Shown in pieces: positions 1 to 11,654 of a stretch of DNA of 64,000 nucleotides. Source of the stretch: Coriolopsis trogii. Lineage: Eukaryota; Basidiomycota; Agaricomycetes; Polyporales; Polyporaceae. The notes below the pieces were generated by a model that was not told the DNA's origin, did no database searches, and saw nothing but the letters and a program-made list of their open reading frames with translations. How positions within the stretch are numbered: the stretch's first letter is position 1; every line of letters begins with the position of its first letter. The stretch covers positions 682,001-746,000 of the forward strand of contig JAHYIO010000028.1 of assembly GCA_020543525.1 (NCBI GenBank). The letters run 5' to 3'. A program made the translations under genes and the position numbers.

Positions 1-27
1 ACTACACGTTCTAAGGGTTCCTCGTAG

Positions 28-677
28 ACATATTATCTCTACACGGTGTGGACGAAGAAGCGCGTAGTCATCCTCTCAGTACTATTGACCGTAGCTAATG
101 CAGGTGAGTACCCCTCCCTGTTTTGTAGGCATGAGAGATCAAACACTCATGCACGATGCCACTCAGCTTTGGGCTATAGCGGCCCCCCGCCTGGCTTTGG
201 CTTGGCACAGATATACTTCTGCCTCACCTTCGCAACCAATCTTCTGTTCACTTGTGAGTCTCTCCCCCGATCCGGCGAAGTATATTCTCGAAGTCTGACG
301 CACGTTGGTGACAGGCCTCCTGATGTGGCGGCTTCTCCCATCGCTGTCGCACAAGTTGGGGGTGTATCGAGGGCTCGTGAACGCCGTCATCCAGTCTGCA
401 GCGATATACACTGCGCTGTCCATCGCCCTGGTCGTCACGACGTTTGTCAGCCCGAACATTGGCTACGTCGTGTCGTTTTCGGTCCTATCCCCCGCTGTTG
501 TAAGCGCTCTCTCCACTGCTGTGGTGGCTTCATCAGGCTGTCTTGGTAGCTGACCTTGCGTGCTTCCATTAGGGACTCATCATGGGACTCATCATGATCA
601 CAATTGCACGCGACTCTAGAAGGGTTGTGGATCCCGAAGAGGCGCCTCTCGGAGCTCGCAAAGGTGCGGATGCCTGA
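28..677 (+). CDS. Multi-pass membrane protein, 3' part (5' end outside window)
   Basis: This is the C-terminal half of a predicted multi-spanning membrane protein of a type expanded in Agaricomycetes; its biochemical role is unknown. Four exons can be spliced: 28-103, 167-253, 315-499 and 573-677, with a TGA stop at 675-677. Position 28 follows an intron acceptor (..gtag), so earlier exons lie left of the window. The translation has three or four hydrophobic segments (around VVILSVLLTVANA, AQIYFCLTFATNLLFT, AIYTALSIALVVTTFV, SFSVLSPAV) and a short polar tail ending GADA. Exon order, intron phases and motifs such as GYSGPPP and LAQ(I/V)(Y/F)FCLTFATN match the complete gene at 2489-3769, so the two are tandem paralogues. 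The tail is shorter than in the downstream copy. The splice model is firm; the function is not. Confidence 0.75.
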
Positions 678-737
678 GGTTACGATGACTATTTACGAGA
701 CGAAGCTGCAACTCAAGTTCCGAGACGGTCTTTCCTC

Positions 738-738
738 C

Positions 739-770
<32 letters not shown>
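738..770. repeat. (CTCCTG)n microsatellite
   Basis: About five perfect copies of a hexanucleotide CTCCTG/GCTCCT lie just downstream of the first membrane-protein gene. It is noncoding in any accepted gene model. Confidence 0.85.
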
Positions 771-771
<1 letters not shown>

Positions 772-945
772 TCACTAGTGATGAATGCTAGATGGACATG
801 CTTGCTACGATACCATACACTGCGTTATGAAATGATTCATGTAGCAATATAATTAACACAAATCATCAGTACCATTTTCCGAGGCGAATCCAGCCTGCAC
901 GAACCTCGGTACATGCACCACGGAGGTCTGTGCTGACGGGGAGAC

Positions 946-1429
946 TATACAATCGAACTTGCATGTCCCCGGTTTAATAAACCCGGGGACATGCATGTCT
1001 GATGTTCCCCGCCCCAAATAGTCCATTGGTGTCCACCCCACTTACCATACTCTGCCAAAATAATTCGCATACTTGATAGACGTACTGTGAGGGATCGCGG
1101 ACCACCGCGATGGCATGGACGAAGCACAACGACGAGGCGGAGAGTTTCCTCATATGGAAGTGCGGGGATCGGGCGCGTGTCTATGACATCACGCTTGCCT
1201 TTTGCAGCTCTTTGCCGCCTGGCGCCTCTGCTTCTCCTGTCGTCGTTCCTCCTCTCGGATTCGTTCCTCGCAGCACGCGACGGCCGGAAAACAGAGCAGG
1301 CAAGCTCGACAGCTCCACAAATATGTATGGAGAGAGAACGGGATTGTATGCCCACTGAACGAGATGTGGGATACGGACATGCATGTCCCCGGGTTTATTA
1401 AACCGGGGACATGCAAGTTCGATTGTATA
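946..1429. mobile_element. MITE copy 1 with hairpin-forming 54 bp terminal inverted repeats
   Basis: The segments 946-999 and 1376-1429 are exact reverse complements over 54 bp, starting TATACAATCGAAC. Each terminal repeat is also a hairpin: GCATGTCCCC, then GGTTTAATAAACC as the loop-proximal palindrome, then GGGGACATGC. With TA as the duplicated target the element would begin CAATCG and end CGATTG, as in a Tc1/mariner-type MITE (inference). The 376 bp interior has no credible transposase. Interior blocks such as ACAACGACGAGGCGG (1126-1140) recur in the second copy at 17443-17950. It lies between two paralogous membrane-protein genes. Confidence 0.85.
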
Positions 1430-2488
1430 TGGCTCCTGACGGACCCTATCCTGTTTGATCATGTTAGTAGTGCAGTCACGTACTTCTCACTTCCTCGGAG
1501 TTCCCCACATTCCAAGCGACAACTTGCGTGGGGGTCATCTCACTTTACTACAGCGCTTCAAGTACTGGAGTCGGCAATTGCCGAGACGGTGGCTCTGCTT
1601 GCCAGTCACAATCCAAGCGAGATGTTCTTTCTTTCCACCTCTTCCGCAATACCACACATTCCGAAGAGACCTATCTTGTCCATTGCTGCACCCTCTATTG
1701 TACAACACTTCGCACGACGGGTCATGGGACTCTTAACTCCGATTTTGCTTACAGCCGCGCGCACACGCCGTCCTTCCTCTGTTCGTGCGGAGGACGAGCT
1801 CTCTTGCAAACGGGCACACGAGCTCACTCTCCGATGATTCAGGCATGGGTGACGAGACGCGGACAAGGGATCTTATCGTGATCTTGTCTCACGAGAGATC
1901 TCGTCAACCGGATATGCCAGGCAAACCTCGCGACGCCCTTTTATGCCTCTGGTAGATCCTGCGGTAACACAGGCATCGCCCTGTGTGGACGTAGAAGGAC
2001 CGATCTGCACTCTGACGGATGGCAAACATGATACCGAGTTTGAGTCGCGATGTGGCCCTTTTCATGAACTTGTTTCGCTGATCGCTGTTAGCAGATCATA
2101 GTGAATGAGCCATTGTCGGCGGCACCCTCAATATCACCTTACAAGTGTGAAGTGTATTGATTGCCACCGACAGGCCTGAGCGCAGGCACGATTTTGGAAC
2201 GCTGGAACCACCGTTCAGCGGTACAACCTCGATTGCTATGCTTGTCCTTGTATTTTCCTGAAAACATCCCGTCGGATCCACGAGGGCCAAGCCGCTGGGC
2301 ACTGTCGATTGCATGTCGGTAGATCCCCCGGTCACATACGGGCTCACCTTCCTCGACGTTTCGCGGATGAGGGACCGCTAACTCTGTACTCCGACCCAGT
2401 ATAAATTCAGCGTGGGCGCGATGCAGTCTATCCAGCAAGGACTTCCTTTCTCTCCCCATTCTTCGACCGCACGTCCCCAGTGACTACC

Positions 2489-3769
2489 ATGGTGTTCACG
2501 TTTGATGACAACGCGGTGAGTGCTCTTCTGGCTGAGACAGACTATGATCAGCGAACTGTGTACTGAAGTGAACCAACGTCTAGATACGCGACCGAGGTGA
2601 CCTGTTGAACTCCAGGGTCGTCTCGCTCTTCCTCGAATCCGCGCTCTGGGGCGCGTTTGCGCTGGCGTACTTCGTCGGCCTCAAGAAGCTATTCAGCAGG
2701 AAACAGCAAAAGTCCGTCTCATGGCGCAACGTCATCCTTACCGCCGTCCTCACGGTGATGTTTGGCTTTGCTATCGGGGTTAGCAGCTACTTCGTCGCTC
2801 GTGAGACAGCGGAGCTAATCTCAGTACCCGATTGGTGATGCTTTCAACATGTAGCATGTCGCCGTGACGATAAGTATGACATTGCACGGCTTCGTGGATC
2901 ATGGGGAGGACGTCACATCCATCTATGCATACTTCTTGAACGCGACCGCCTCGCAACCTGGCCTCATCCAGTACCAGCTCTATGTCACACAGACTGTCAT
3001 CTTTGACTTGTTCATGGTCTGTAACGACGACAAAAGGCGTTCGTGCGACATGTTTGTGACCTTCTGTTTGTAGACATATCACCTCCTGGTGGTGTGGAAG
3101 AATAGGCTCATCATCATCCTCCCGGCACTCTTGACCGTGGGCAACGCTGGTAAGCACCGAGACTCGTCCTTGGCGTCTCTTCATTCGGCGCCCCATACTA
3201 ATGCACGAGGTTATCCCCACAGCCGTGGGTTACAGCGGCCCCCCACCCGACTTCAACCTGGCTCAGGTGTTCTTTTGCCTCACGTTCGCCACCAATGTCC
3301 TCTTCACATGTACGTCTCAGTTACCGGTCGGGGTCGCAAGCCGCACCGCACTGTCTGCCTTCCTGTGTCCTGTCTGACCCTCGATGTTGCAGGTCTCCTC
3401 CTGGCGCGGCTCCTACCAACTCTCTCCCGTAAGCTCGGTTGGTCCCGCGGCGTAGCACACTCTATCGCACAGTCAGGTGCTATCTATACTGCTCTATCCG
3501 TCGCCCTCGTCGCTACCGTGTTTGTCAGCCAGAGCGTCGGCTACGTCGTGTCCCTCTCGGTCCTCTCGCCCGTCGTCGTACGTAACACGTCTTTGGTTCT
3601 ATGCTCGTGTGAACACAAAAGACTCTGGATATGAGCTGACTTTGAGTGCTCTCTCTAGGGCCTTGCCATGGCACTGGTGATCATCTCGATTGCACGTGTA
3701 TCTGAAGAGGAGTCCAACGGCCGCGAGGATTTCGCGCAATTCAAGGCTTCCGGACAGGTCACCGTCTGA
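2489..3769 (+). CDS. Multi-pass membrane protein (paralogue of the gene at 1-677)
   Basis: This is a complete predicted integral membrane protein of unknown function from an Agaricomycete-expanded family. Seven exons join in frame: 2489-2515, 2584-2778, 2855-3016, 3074-3149, 3223-3309, 3393-3577 and 3659-3769, giving about 280 residues with roughly seven hydrophobic segments. The start ATG at 2489 gives MVFTFDDNA before a 68 bp intron. The third intron boundary (2779-2854) was chosen because it restores the conserved join MFGFAIG/HVAVTIS and HGFVDH, followed by QLYVTQTVIFDLFM and YHLLVVW. The C-terminal five exons match those of the upstream truncated copy exon for exon, including intron phases. 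The cytosolic tail is longer here (RVSEEESN...GQVTV). No signal peptide is seen; topology is inferred from hydrophobicity only. Confidence 0.82.
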
Positions 3770-4596
3770 GAAGTCGTAGTGGATTGCTTTCTTATGATCA
3801 AGTTGCGTGAACGCCTCGTATCTTCTCCGTGGATTATGGTCGTTGTTGGGGAGTATTATCTCAGTGGACCTTTACGCACTCCATTCTTTCTGGGCGAGCC
3901 GTCGCACGTCACCTATCTGGGTGTAGTAATCATGTCATGCTACATCTATTACGATGTCTTGTAATCCGAGTCAGTCTTTGCCTAATATACGTCCGTGGCT
4001 TTAACCACATTGGACAAAGTCCTACGGAGTGCAGAGCAAGCAGATTGTGTCCCACTCAGGCTTCTAGCGTTACTTACTGTAGTTATAACACGCCTTAAAT
4101 GCCTTCGTCGGAGGTGGTCTGTCTGTATACCCACTTGGCGCGTTATGGCACGCACATGGTATCAGGTGCCAGGTCATACATAGTACCCTACGAGCTCGGC
4201 GTGCCAGCCCATGCGTTCGGATGAAACGATCCCTTTGCACTCGACATGGGATACGCTAGCGGTCACTACTACTACACCAAGAATTACTTGCAGTACTGCG
4301 GCACTCGTCCACGAAACATCCGTGATCAATGGCAGAAAGTATATTCGATCTCCAATTCGTTCCTTCTCAATAAGCAAGCGTACAGGTATCACTAAACAAA
4401 TCATAAGAACAGGATAGCGTATATAAGTCAATAGTAAGAACCACATAACCAAGGACGTCTAGCTGGCATGCCAGACACAGTCTACTGTAACATAACCATA
4501 ACTCCACCCGACCACCTGAGCGCAAGAGCACTGACAGCCGACGGAGCATACACAAAAGACAACAAACTGATCGGATCACGAAAGGGCGGGGAAAAC
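3770..4596. other. Intergenic, 827 bp
   Basis: This is the convergent space between the membrane-protein gene and the 3' end of sre1. I see no gene, repeat or RNA; short ORFs on both strands show no motif or coding bias. Confidence 0.55.
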
Positions 4597-7500
4597 CTAG
4601 TCGAATGACCTCCCCCCTCTCCTGCACGCCCGCTCAAACTCAACAAGCATATCCACGACGCGGTCCCGCGCGTCCTCCAACGCCGCCCCAAGCTCGGGGT
4701 CCTCCAGCCGCCCATCCGCCCCGCTCTCAAACGCCGGCGAGCCGAGCGCGGTACGGAGCACCATGTGCAGCTGCGCGTTCCTCCGGCTCGGCGAAGGGGG
4801 CGGGCTCAGCACGAACGCGGGCGCACCCGCGGCCGACGACGGTGCGCACGCGGGGATCGTCGACGGGAATATGCGGCGGTAGACGAGCGTCGCGGTCACG
4901 AGCGCGCGGATCTCGGCCTCGTCTTGGCTCGCGAGGTCTTGCTCGTCCTCGCAGTCGGCGTCGACGTCGACGTCATGCGCTTGTACGTGCGAGTGAGAGT
5001 GCGAGTGCCTGCGCTGTGTGGGGGTGGCGAGGACGTCCTCTTGCGGGTAGAAGCCCGTGTCCCAGATGCGCTCGAGGAGGATAGCGAGCTCCGCAGTGCG
5101 GCCGCCGATCGACTTGCCGGCCTCGACGGTCTCGTGGCGTTCTTGCTCCTCCTTGAGGTCCTTGTCGGCGTCGTACGTGTACGAACGCTCCTCGCAATCG
5201 TCGTCGCTCTCGTAGGCAGCAGCACCCGACGCGCGACGAGACGCGTCTTCGGCACGAACGACGGTGCGGACGAAGAGCGAGGCGGCGTGCTTCCGCAGCC
5301 GTTCGCGGATGAGGATCGCAGCGAGGACCCCAAGAGGGGTGCGCTTCTCGCACGCCGTGCAACGACCCTTGCGCTCCGTCTCGTGCCACTTGCGCCACTT
5401 GGCGAGCCAATCGGCGGCACCCTCGATGCTCATGTTGTTCAGCACGATCTTCTCGTGGGGACGGAGATATTCCTGGCGACGGGCACGGTCCCACAGCTCG
5501 GTAGCTTTAGAGGACGAGACAGGACGGATGATCAAAGCAAGCGTGGAGAGATCGGTAGTGGAGGCTGCGAAGGTGGAGATGTGCCAGGACATGCACCAGA
5601 ACGTTTGAAGACGCGTGGTGTTGCCAACCGAACCTGATGAGATATGGGTGAGCAAGGCGGACAACTCCTTAATGAGAAGCATGAAATGTACCATCGAAAG
5701 CAATGAGCTCGCCGAGGCGCACCCAGGCGCGTTGTTCAAGCTGGTTCAGCTCGATGCCGCGATCCCGACGAGCGGCTTTGATGACGCTCTGGAGAAGGCC
5801 GAGAACACCGGTCGAGATACCGAGAGCAGCGCGCAACTGAGCTGGCTCATCTTGCGAACCGCGAGCAGCAAGCGACAGTGCGTCCGTAAGTGCAGCATGG
5901 ACATGCGAGTTCCGCTTGGCAATAGTAAGAGGTGTGGCAGAGGCCGACGAGACGTGCCGTGGGCGAGAGAAGATGAATTGTAGCTTCGTGAGAATAGACG
6001 TCTTGCGCAGTGTGCCAGACAACCAAGGAACAAGCACATAAAACAAGACGAGAGTCGAAACTAGTAGGTGTGCTGCCTGTACAATCTCATGCAGACCGAA
6101 ACCCGAGGTAGAGGAGGGGACAGGAACCTGAGTCTCTGTGGGCGAATGATGTGTGAGGACGGTGCCGTGGTAAGACGGAGTATGTGGGGCGGTATGTTGG
6201 CGATGTGAGGAAGTCAGTGGTGAGTTGAATACTGAGAAGAACGCGAACACAGCCAGCAGGTACTGCTGAGAGCTTGACTGAGATGACTGGGCCATGTGCT
6301 CCGCTTTGACCTGGATGAACGCGTCATGCATGTTCTGGTCCGTAGGGAAAATCGGAGCGACGTTAGGAGCAGCAGGAGTGGCTGCCGCGGACACATCCGT
6401 AGACACGGGCGCCGGAGGCAAAGGAATCTTGCGTGGACGACCCCGCTTGCGCTTCTCCGGGACCGCACCAGGGACACCAGGTACCGGAGGAGGTGGAGGA
6501 GGCCTGTATGGTTTCTCTTTCCTGGCAGGCTTCGAGACCTTGGCCTTCTTCCGCGCGCGACCCTCCTCGTCCTCGCCGTCGCTGTCGTCGCCTTCACCCT
6601 CTTCGTCGTCGCTACCGCCAATATCGTCGTCCTCAATCTCGTCCTTCTCCTCGCCGCCGAAACGCTCCCGCCATTCACGTTCCCACTCCTTCAACAGAGC
6701 AGGTCCGCCGACAAGCCCGCTAACGAGGGACTTGAGACCATCCTGCTCGCGTTTGAGGCGTGCCTCGCGCTTTTTCAGCACACTGCAATATGATGAGCTA
6801 TGAGTATCGGTTTGAATGCGAAGAATAACAATGAAGACGGACCGGATGTACTCCGTCGCCTTGCCCAGAATGTTAGCCTTGCTCATCTTCCGCGCGACCT
6901 TGACCCCATCAACAAACCCACGAGTATCCACGACATCGTTCCAAGGACTCGGCACACCGGCCTTGACCTCCAAGACCCGAAGTGCAGGTACGGAGTGCTT
7001 GAGACCGGTAATCCGGGCATTAAGGTTCGTCCTGTACCGCCGCTCAATCGTCGTATGGCTCGTCTTCGGGCGACCAATGACCGTCTGCGTCGGAGGCTGT
7101 TGGGGAGCATCTGCAGCAGGTGACTGAGCTTGTTCTGAGGGAGGACTGGAGGAGGCGGACGAGGAGGCGACAGGAGAGTCGGTCTCCGACGGGGGCGGGG
7201 ATGGCTTCGCGCTCCGCTTCGGGGCGGGTGCAGGCGTAGGGCTCTGCTTCAAGCGGGGGATGGGGAGCTTGGCTTGTCCGCCCGCAGCGGCGAGTTGCTG
7301 CACCTGAGCGCTGACGGGAACCGCAAGAGTAACGCCCGCCATCTGACGGACGCGCTGGGCGAGCTCCGATGCCGGGTCATTGAGGTTCACGTCAGGTGGA
7401 GGAGAACAGGATATGGCCTGTGTTGGTTCCATGATGGGTGACAGTGAAGCACCGGATGAGGAGGAAGAGGATGTGATACTGAGTCGCCGACCAGTGCCAG

Positions 7501-7948
7501 GCTGAATGTGGGAAGGTAGGGCAAAGTCCTCGCCTGAGAAGAGCATGTGCGAGTTGTGGATCATCTCGTTCGACATGAGGAACGCAGAGTCGTTTTGTGG
7601 GAGCGCAAACGGCGACTGGTCGAAGATGGTCGTGAACTGCAACGCGCTAGGGTCGACGGCCATATTGGGGTCGAAGTCGAGGTCCATGGGGAGCGAGAAG
7701 TTGAAGTCCGAGTCAAGGGCGAACTTCTGCTCCTGCTGGGCAGCCCATGCTGAGAGCTGGTTCCAGTCAGGCTGAGGCTCAGAGTCAAAAGGCGAACCCG
7801 AGTCGTGCTGGGCCTGCGCCTGTGCGACCATGGTCTGGAGGAGGTATTCGAGCGTCTCGCTGGTGTCCGACTTGAGTTCCGCAAGCGGGGTTGTCGGAGA
7901 TGGCGAATTGGTGGACGACGAGCTGGAACTAGGGGGAGGCGTGGACAT
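4597..7948 (-). CDS. sre1: Sre1: SREBP-type bHLH membrane-anchored transcription factor
   Basis: Fungal SREBP homologues sit in the ER membrane and, when sterol or oxygen falls, are cleaved to release a bHLH factor that activates ergosterol and hypoxia genes. Spliced from three exons (introns 6783-6842 and 5634-5691), the protein is about 1,077 residues. The ATG at 7948 lies in a strong context (gccaccATGtcc). Residues about 1-290 are acidic and Ser/Pro-rich. The bHLH begins near residue 293 with TTIERRYRTNLNARI; the Tyr in the basic region is the SREBP hallmark. The first intron interrupts helix 2 (..ATEYIR/VLKKREAR). An acidic stretch and a GRPRK motif follow. Hydrophobic segments lie near residues 540 (YLLAVFAFFSVF) and 600-620 (HLLVSTLVLFYVLVPWL). 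The remaining roughly 440 residues are the lumenal/regulatory tail, with His-rich and acidic stretches. The family call is firm; regulation is inferred from other fungi. Confidence 0.9.
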
Positions 7949-9633
7949 GGTGGCAGAGGACAAGAGGAGAGTTATGTACACTCGTCTTCGCGCTCTCCAT
8001 GTCGGCGCGTTGGCGCCCGATGTATCGGCCCACTTTGCGTAAATTCCTTCTGCGGCTTCTCACCGGATCCGGCGGAGCGCACGCCGTTCTTGCTGTGCAT
8101 TTCATTCTACCCGCCGCCAGCCATCCTTGGTCCATTCTATCTGTCTCGATTTACAGCAAACAGTCTCATCTTGCCTTTCAGGTTGTTTCCGGAACCGGCA
8201 TCAGTAACGAGGTTTTCGTTGCATTCGCCGTGGGAAGCCGTCTTGCATGCAAAACCACATCCAACTCCGACGCCTGCGCTATGTGGCCCAAAGGTTGTGA
8301 CAAGATGGTTATCTCCGAGCCTATCGGCCGCCTTTAAAACACCTCGAATAGCAGCAGCAGATCCAAGTATACAAGGTAGCTCTCACAGACACAGCAACTG
8401 CGCGGAACGTATTTCATCACTTTCCGCCACCTTGACCAACCTTCTCCTACTCAACTCCATGCTTGACCGCGGTAGATGCCGTGTTACGGGGAAGAATGGT
8501 GCCGAACCCGCGACCCTCGCCTGCGCCTCTCTCTCTGCCGTCCTACCGATCGACGACTTTTCGTCCATAACCTATGTCTGATTACCGCACCCAAACAAAG
8601 GGTCCTTCCAGAAGCATGCTAGTAACTCCCCCGAAAGCATACCATCCTTCAGACATCGGTGTGTGATATGGTGTCCTATCCCGGTCGTATCACCGAAGCA
8701 CACACAAGCAGCATGTCAAGCACGCAAGCCGTCTAACGGTCTATCACCCTCGCGCCGAACTCACTATCTCAATCACCGTGGCGTCCTGCTCGTGGGTGCT
8801 GCTAGGACGAACCAAGCACTCCGTAGTAGGAGCCAACACGCGGATACAAACTTAGCTCGACATCCCGGCCTCCGCAACCCTAGATACGGTCGCAACAGGC
8901 TGCAAGCAGTGGAGCCCTACAGACCACATTCGACACGTCGATCCCCTCTCAATACATCGTTCGACGCCCAGATCCCTCCAATCCAACATCTTTCCAGCCA
9001 TGACTATTCATTCCAGCAGCGCCTTTCCCCGTCCACTGCATCCGCAGTCAAGCTAGAGCACGAACCCAGTAACGCTAGATCCGCTTATATCTCCTCGGGT
9101 TCACACACCAAGCGTGCATCCCGACGCCCCACCTATCAGTATCACCGTGGACAAGACCGCTCGTCCTTACGAGACGGCGTCCAGATAGGATTCGTGCGGA
9201 CAGCAGCCGTCAAGACCATCACGCGGCGTAGCGCTTTGCGTTGGGGAGGTTCTGCCCCTATATGGTGACGCTCCACGGCTTGCTTGCTCCTCCGAACCCC
9301 CCTCGTCCAACTATATACCATATTTCTCAAGGCTCGTTGGCTTGAGTAGCCTCCGGATGGAAGGGAAGCTACAGTGTGGGCGGTCATGGTGTCACGACGG
9401 CGCAGCGCCGAGAAAAGAGCGGGAGGATAATACATAGCTAAGACAGGCGACTCTCAATAGGGTACATGTACATGAGAGCTAGCGAACAAGACAGTGGGAG
9501 CAGCATCGAGAGCCGGGACTGAGCAGATACACAAGCAAGCACGCAGCAAAATGAGACGATAGATACAGACAGACATGCTACAACCGAGAGACAACCTCGG
9601 ACGGTTCCAAGAACGACCTCCTCTTCCAATGCC
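7949..9633. other. Long intergenic region upstream of sre1
   Basis: This 1.7 kb stretch lies between the sre1 start and the 3' end of the Ysc84-like gene. It probably contains the sre1 promoter and 5' leader. A 201-codon open frame at 8663-9268 (+) has low-complexity composition and no recognisable domain, so I do not call it a gene. Confidence 0.5.
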
Positions 9634-11654
9634 TTACACGACCTCAACAAAGTTCGCAGGGAAGATACCCTCCGCGTCCCCCACCTTCCCCTTCCACCAC
9701 GTATTCGTGTCCTCGCTCTTCTCCGTCACGATGATAACCTGCCCCTTCGAGAACGACAGGTCGCCTGGCTGCAAACACCCGCGTCAGACACCCGCCGCAA
9801 ATCCCGAATCTCCCACCTCGCAGCACGACATTAGAAAGGGCACACGCACCTGAACCGCCTTGAAGTCGAATAGCGCAATCGCGCGCGCGACGCCCTCGTG
9901 TGGCAGCAACGGCCGCGTCAGCTCCGCCTTTGGCGCAATCTTTGGCTTGCCGCTCGACACGCTGCCGTTCCTCCCCAACGTCGAACTCGCCGTCGCGGCA
10001 TCCCCGAGTCCCCCCAGCATGTCATCGTCGAACCCGTTGGAGTCGCGAGTGTAGGACTCGAACGGATTCGTACCCGCGGTTCTGCCCGAGCCCTTGCCTA
10101 TAGGGGTCGAGGACGGAGCATAGGCGCTGAATGCGCGCCGGTGGCTCGTCGCGTCAGACATGTTCGACTGGGCCTGGCTGAATGGGGGTAGATCGTTGAA
10201 CGGGCTTCCAGGCTCCCAGACGCCATCGTCTGATGTTCGAGGCTTCGTCATTGATGGTGGTGTATTGCGGCGCTCGAGAGGAGGGTGCTGTCTGAGCTGC
10301 TCCTCAGGTATGTAGTCGGACTGGAACTTCGTCTCAAAGTACCCCGTAGCGGGGTTGAGCACGCGTTCCAGGCGCGGAGAGGGTCGGTCCTCCGGTAACC
10401 GGGTCGTCGTGGGTGCGTTGGCATCGATTGGCTCCGGCGCGCGATTGGGGTCGTGGAACTCGGAGAAGTAGGATCCAGAGCTCTTGCGACGACCCCAGTT
10501 CACGGGAGGGAATGATATGCTACTCGCCTTCTGGTTCTTCTTTTTCGAAAGCTTCCCGCCGCCAAGTGTAGGTGTTGATGGAGCATCAGGGAAGTCTCGG
10601 TCACCAGAGGGGCCATTCTCGAGACTGGGACTCTCGACGCCACCGAACATGTACGGGTCGTTCCGACGAGATTGTGTATCGTTCACCCACCGACGACCAC
10701 CAGGCATGCCTGTACATGACTCCAGTGTCTTGATGAGCGGGGAGGCCCAGTCTGGCGCAGGTATGGCGCCGCTCAGTAGTTGCTTCACAGTCACATCGGC
10801 ACGGTACGCCTGCGCGTTGGCGTCTTGGCGCTCGACGATGACAGAGCCCTCAATGGAAAGACCGCCGAAAAGGCCTCGCGTCTTCGAGTAGCTGTACATC
10901 GCTGCAACTTTGCCACTAGTATTGAGAGAACCAAGCGCTTCACCGTTGCGTCCCAATGGACCAACTGCGATGCTGAGGTTTCCGCCCAACGTCAGAGAGC
11001 CAGCGGACATGAATGATTTCTGAGGAAGATTATATTCAGGAGTCGCTGAGTATATGAAGGGGCTTTGCCACTCACAACCGCCTGAAATTCAAGTCAGCAT
11101 GCAAGTGATAACAACGCCATAGATTTCTCACCGATCGCGAGTTCAGGACTACAAGGAAGTCGGTCACTTCTGCGCCAGCTTGGGTACCGACACCCAAACC
11201 CGCTGTTCCTATTGCACTTGGAGCGGACCACGCTAAGGGGTTAGGTCAGATACCGGGCAGATGTTGACTTGATCGCATCCTGGGGTATGATGAGATGTTC
11301 CAATATATGCACTCACTTCCATCCTCGAGTTTCGCGATAACCACACCACTTCCTGCCCTTGCGGAGAAGAGAAATCCGGCTTTGAAGATAGTGAAGATGG
11401 CGAAGCCCTTCGCGTTCTCGAGGACGCTCCGTGGTACAACCTGAAGGGGCCATGTCAGCTGCCTCTGTGGTGCATACAGATTGCAAGACATACGCCATCA
11501 AGACCATTGTTACCGCTGTCGACGAATGACTTGACTGACGTGGGTCAAGAGTTAATACGACGGGGGCTATGAACAAGTTGGCGAACTCACATGTTTGCGC
11601 GGCTTTCAAGCACTCTTTCGGAAGGGGTTGGGGAAGCGGGGTGTTGAACTTCAT
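9634..11654 (-). CDS. YSC84: Ysc84/Lsb3-type actin-patch protein with C-terminal SH3 domain
   Basis: This is a homologue of the Ysc84/Lsb3 (DUF500, SYLF) family, which bind lipids and actin at endocytic patches. Seven exons splice to 546 codons: 11591-11654, 11494-11534, 11317-11440, 11132-11232, 11076-11081, 9850-11019 and 9634-9768. The SYLF region covers about residues 1-200, with [30 protein letters not shown] and [13 protein letters not shown] Ser/Pro-rich linker of about 290 residues follows. The SH3 domain ends the protein: [19 protein letters not shown], then TWWKGKVGD and [11 protein letters not shown]. Exon 5 is only 6 nt and codes Ala-Val; it is needed to join LNSRS to [14 protein letters not shown] as in the family. 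The start ATG gives [15 protein letters not shown], typical for the family. It is divergent from the D-amino-acid oxidase gene. Confidence 0.92.

Larger units (their letters stand above)
678..2488. other. Intergenic region between the two membrane-protein paralogues
   Basis: Apart from the microsatellite and MITE copy 1, I see no gene. Open frames here lack plausible splicing, lack recognisable motifs and overlap the MITE. The last 100-200 bp presumably hold the promoter of the gene starting at 2489. Confidence 0.6.

Noticed and set aside
604..852. Short plus-strand ORF containing an Ala-Pro repeat
   Set aside because: It is an out-of-frame reading of the last membrane-protein exon and the CTCCTG microsatellite.
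4765..5637. Long plus-strand ORF (290 codons) antisense to sre1
   Set aside because: It is a GC-driven shadow of the sre1 C-terminal exon, which has a clear coding sequence on the other strand; Arg/Val/Leu-rich with no domain.
8663..9268. 201-codon plus-strand ORF upstream of sre1
   Set aside because: Low-complexity Ser/Arg/His-rich composition, no domain and no introns where neighbours have many.
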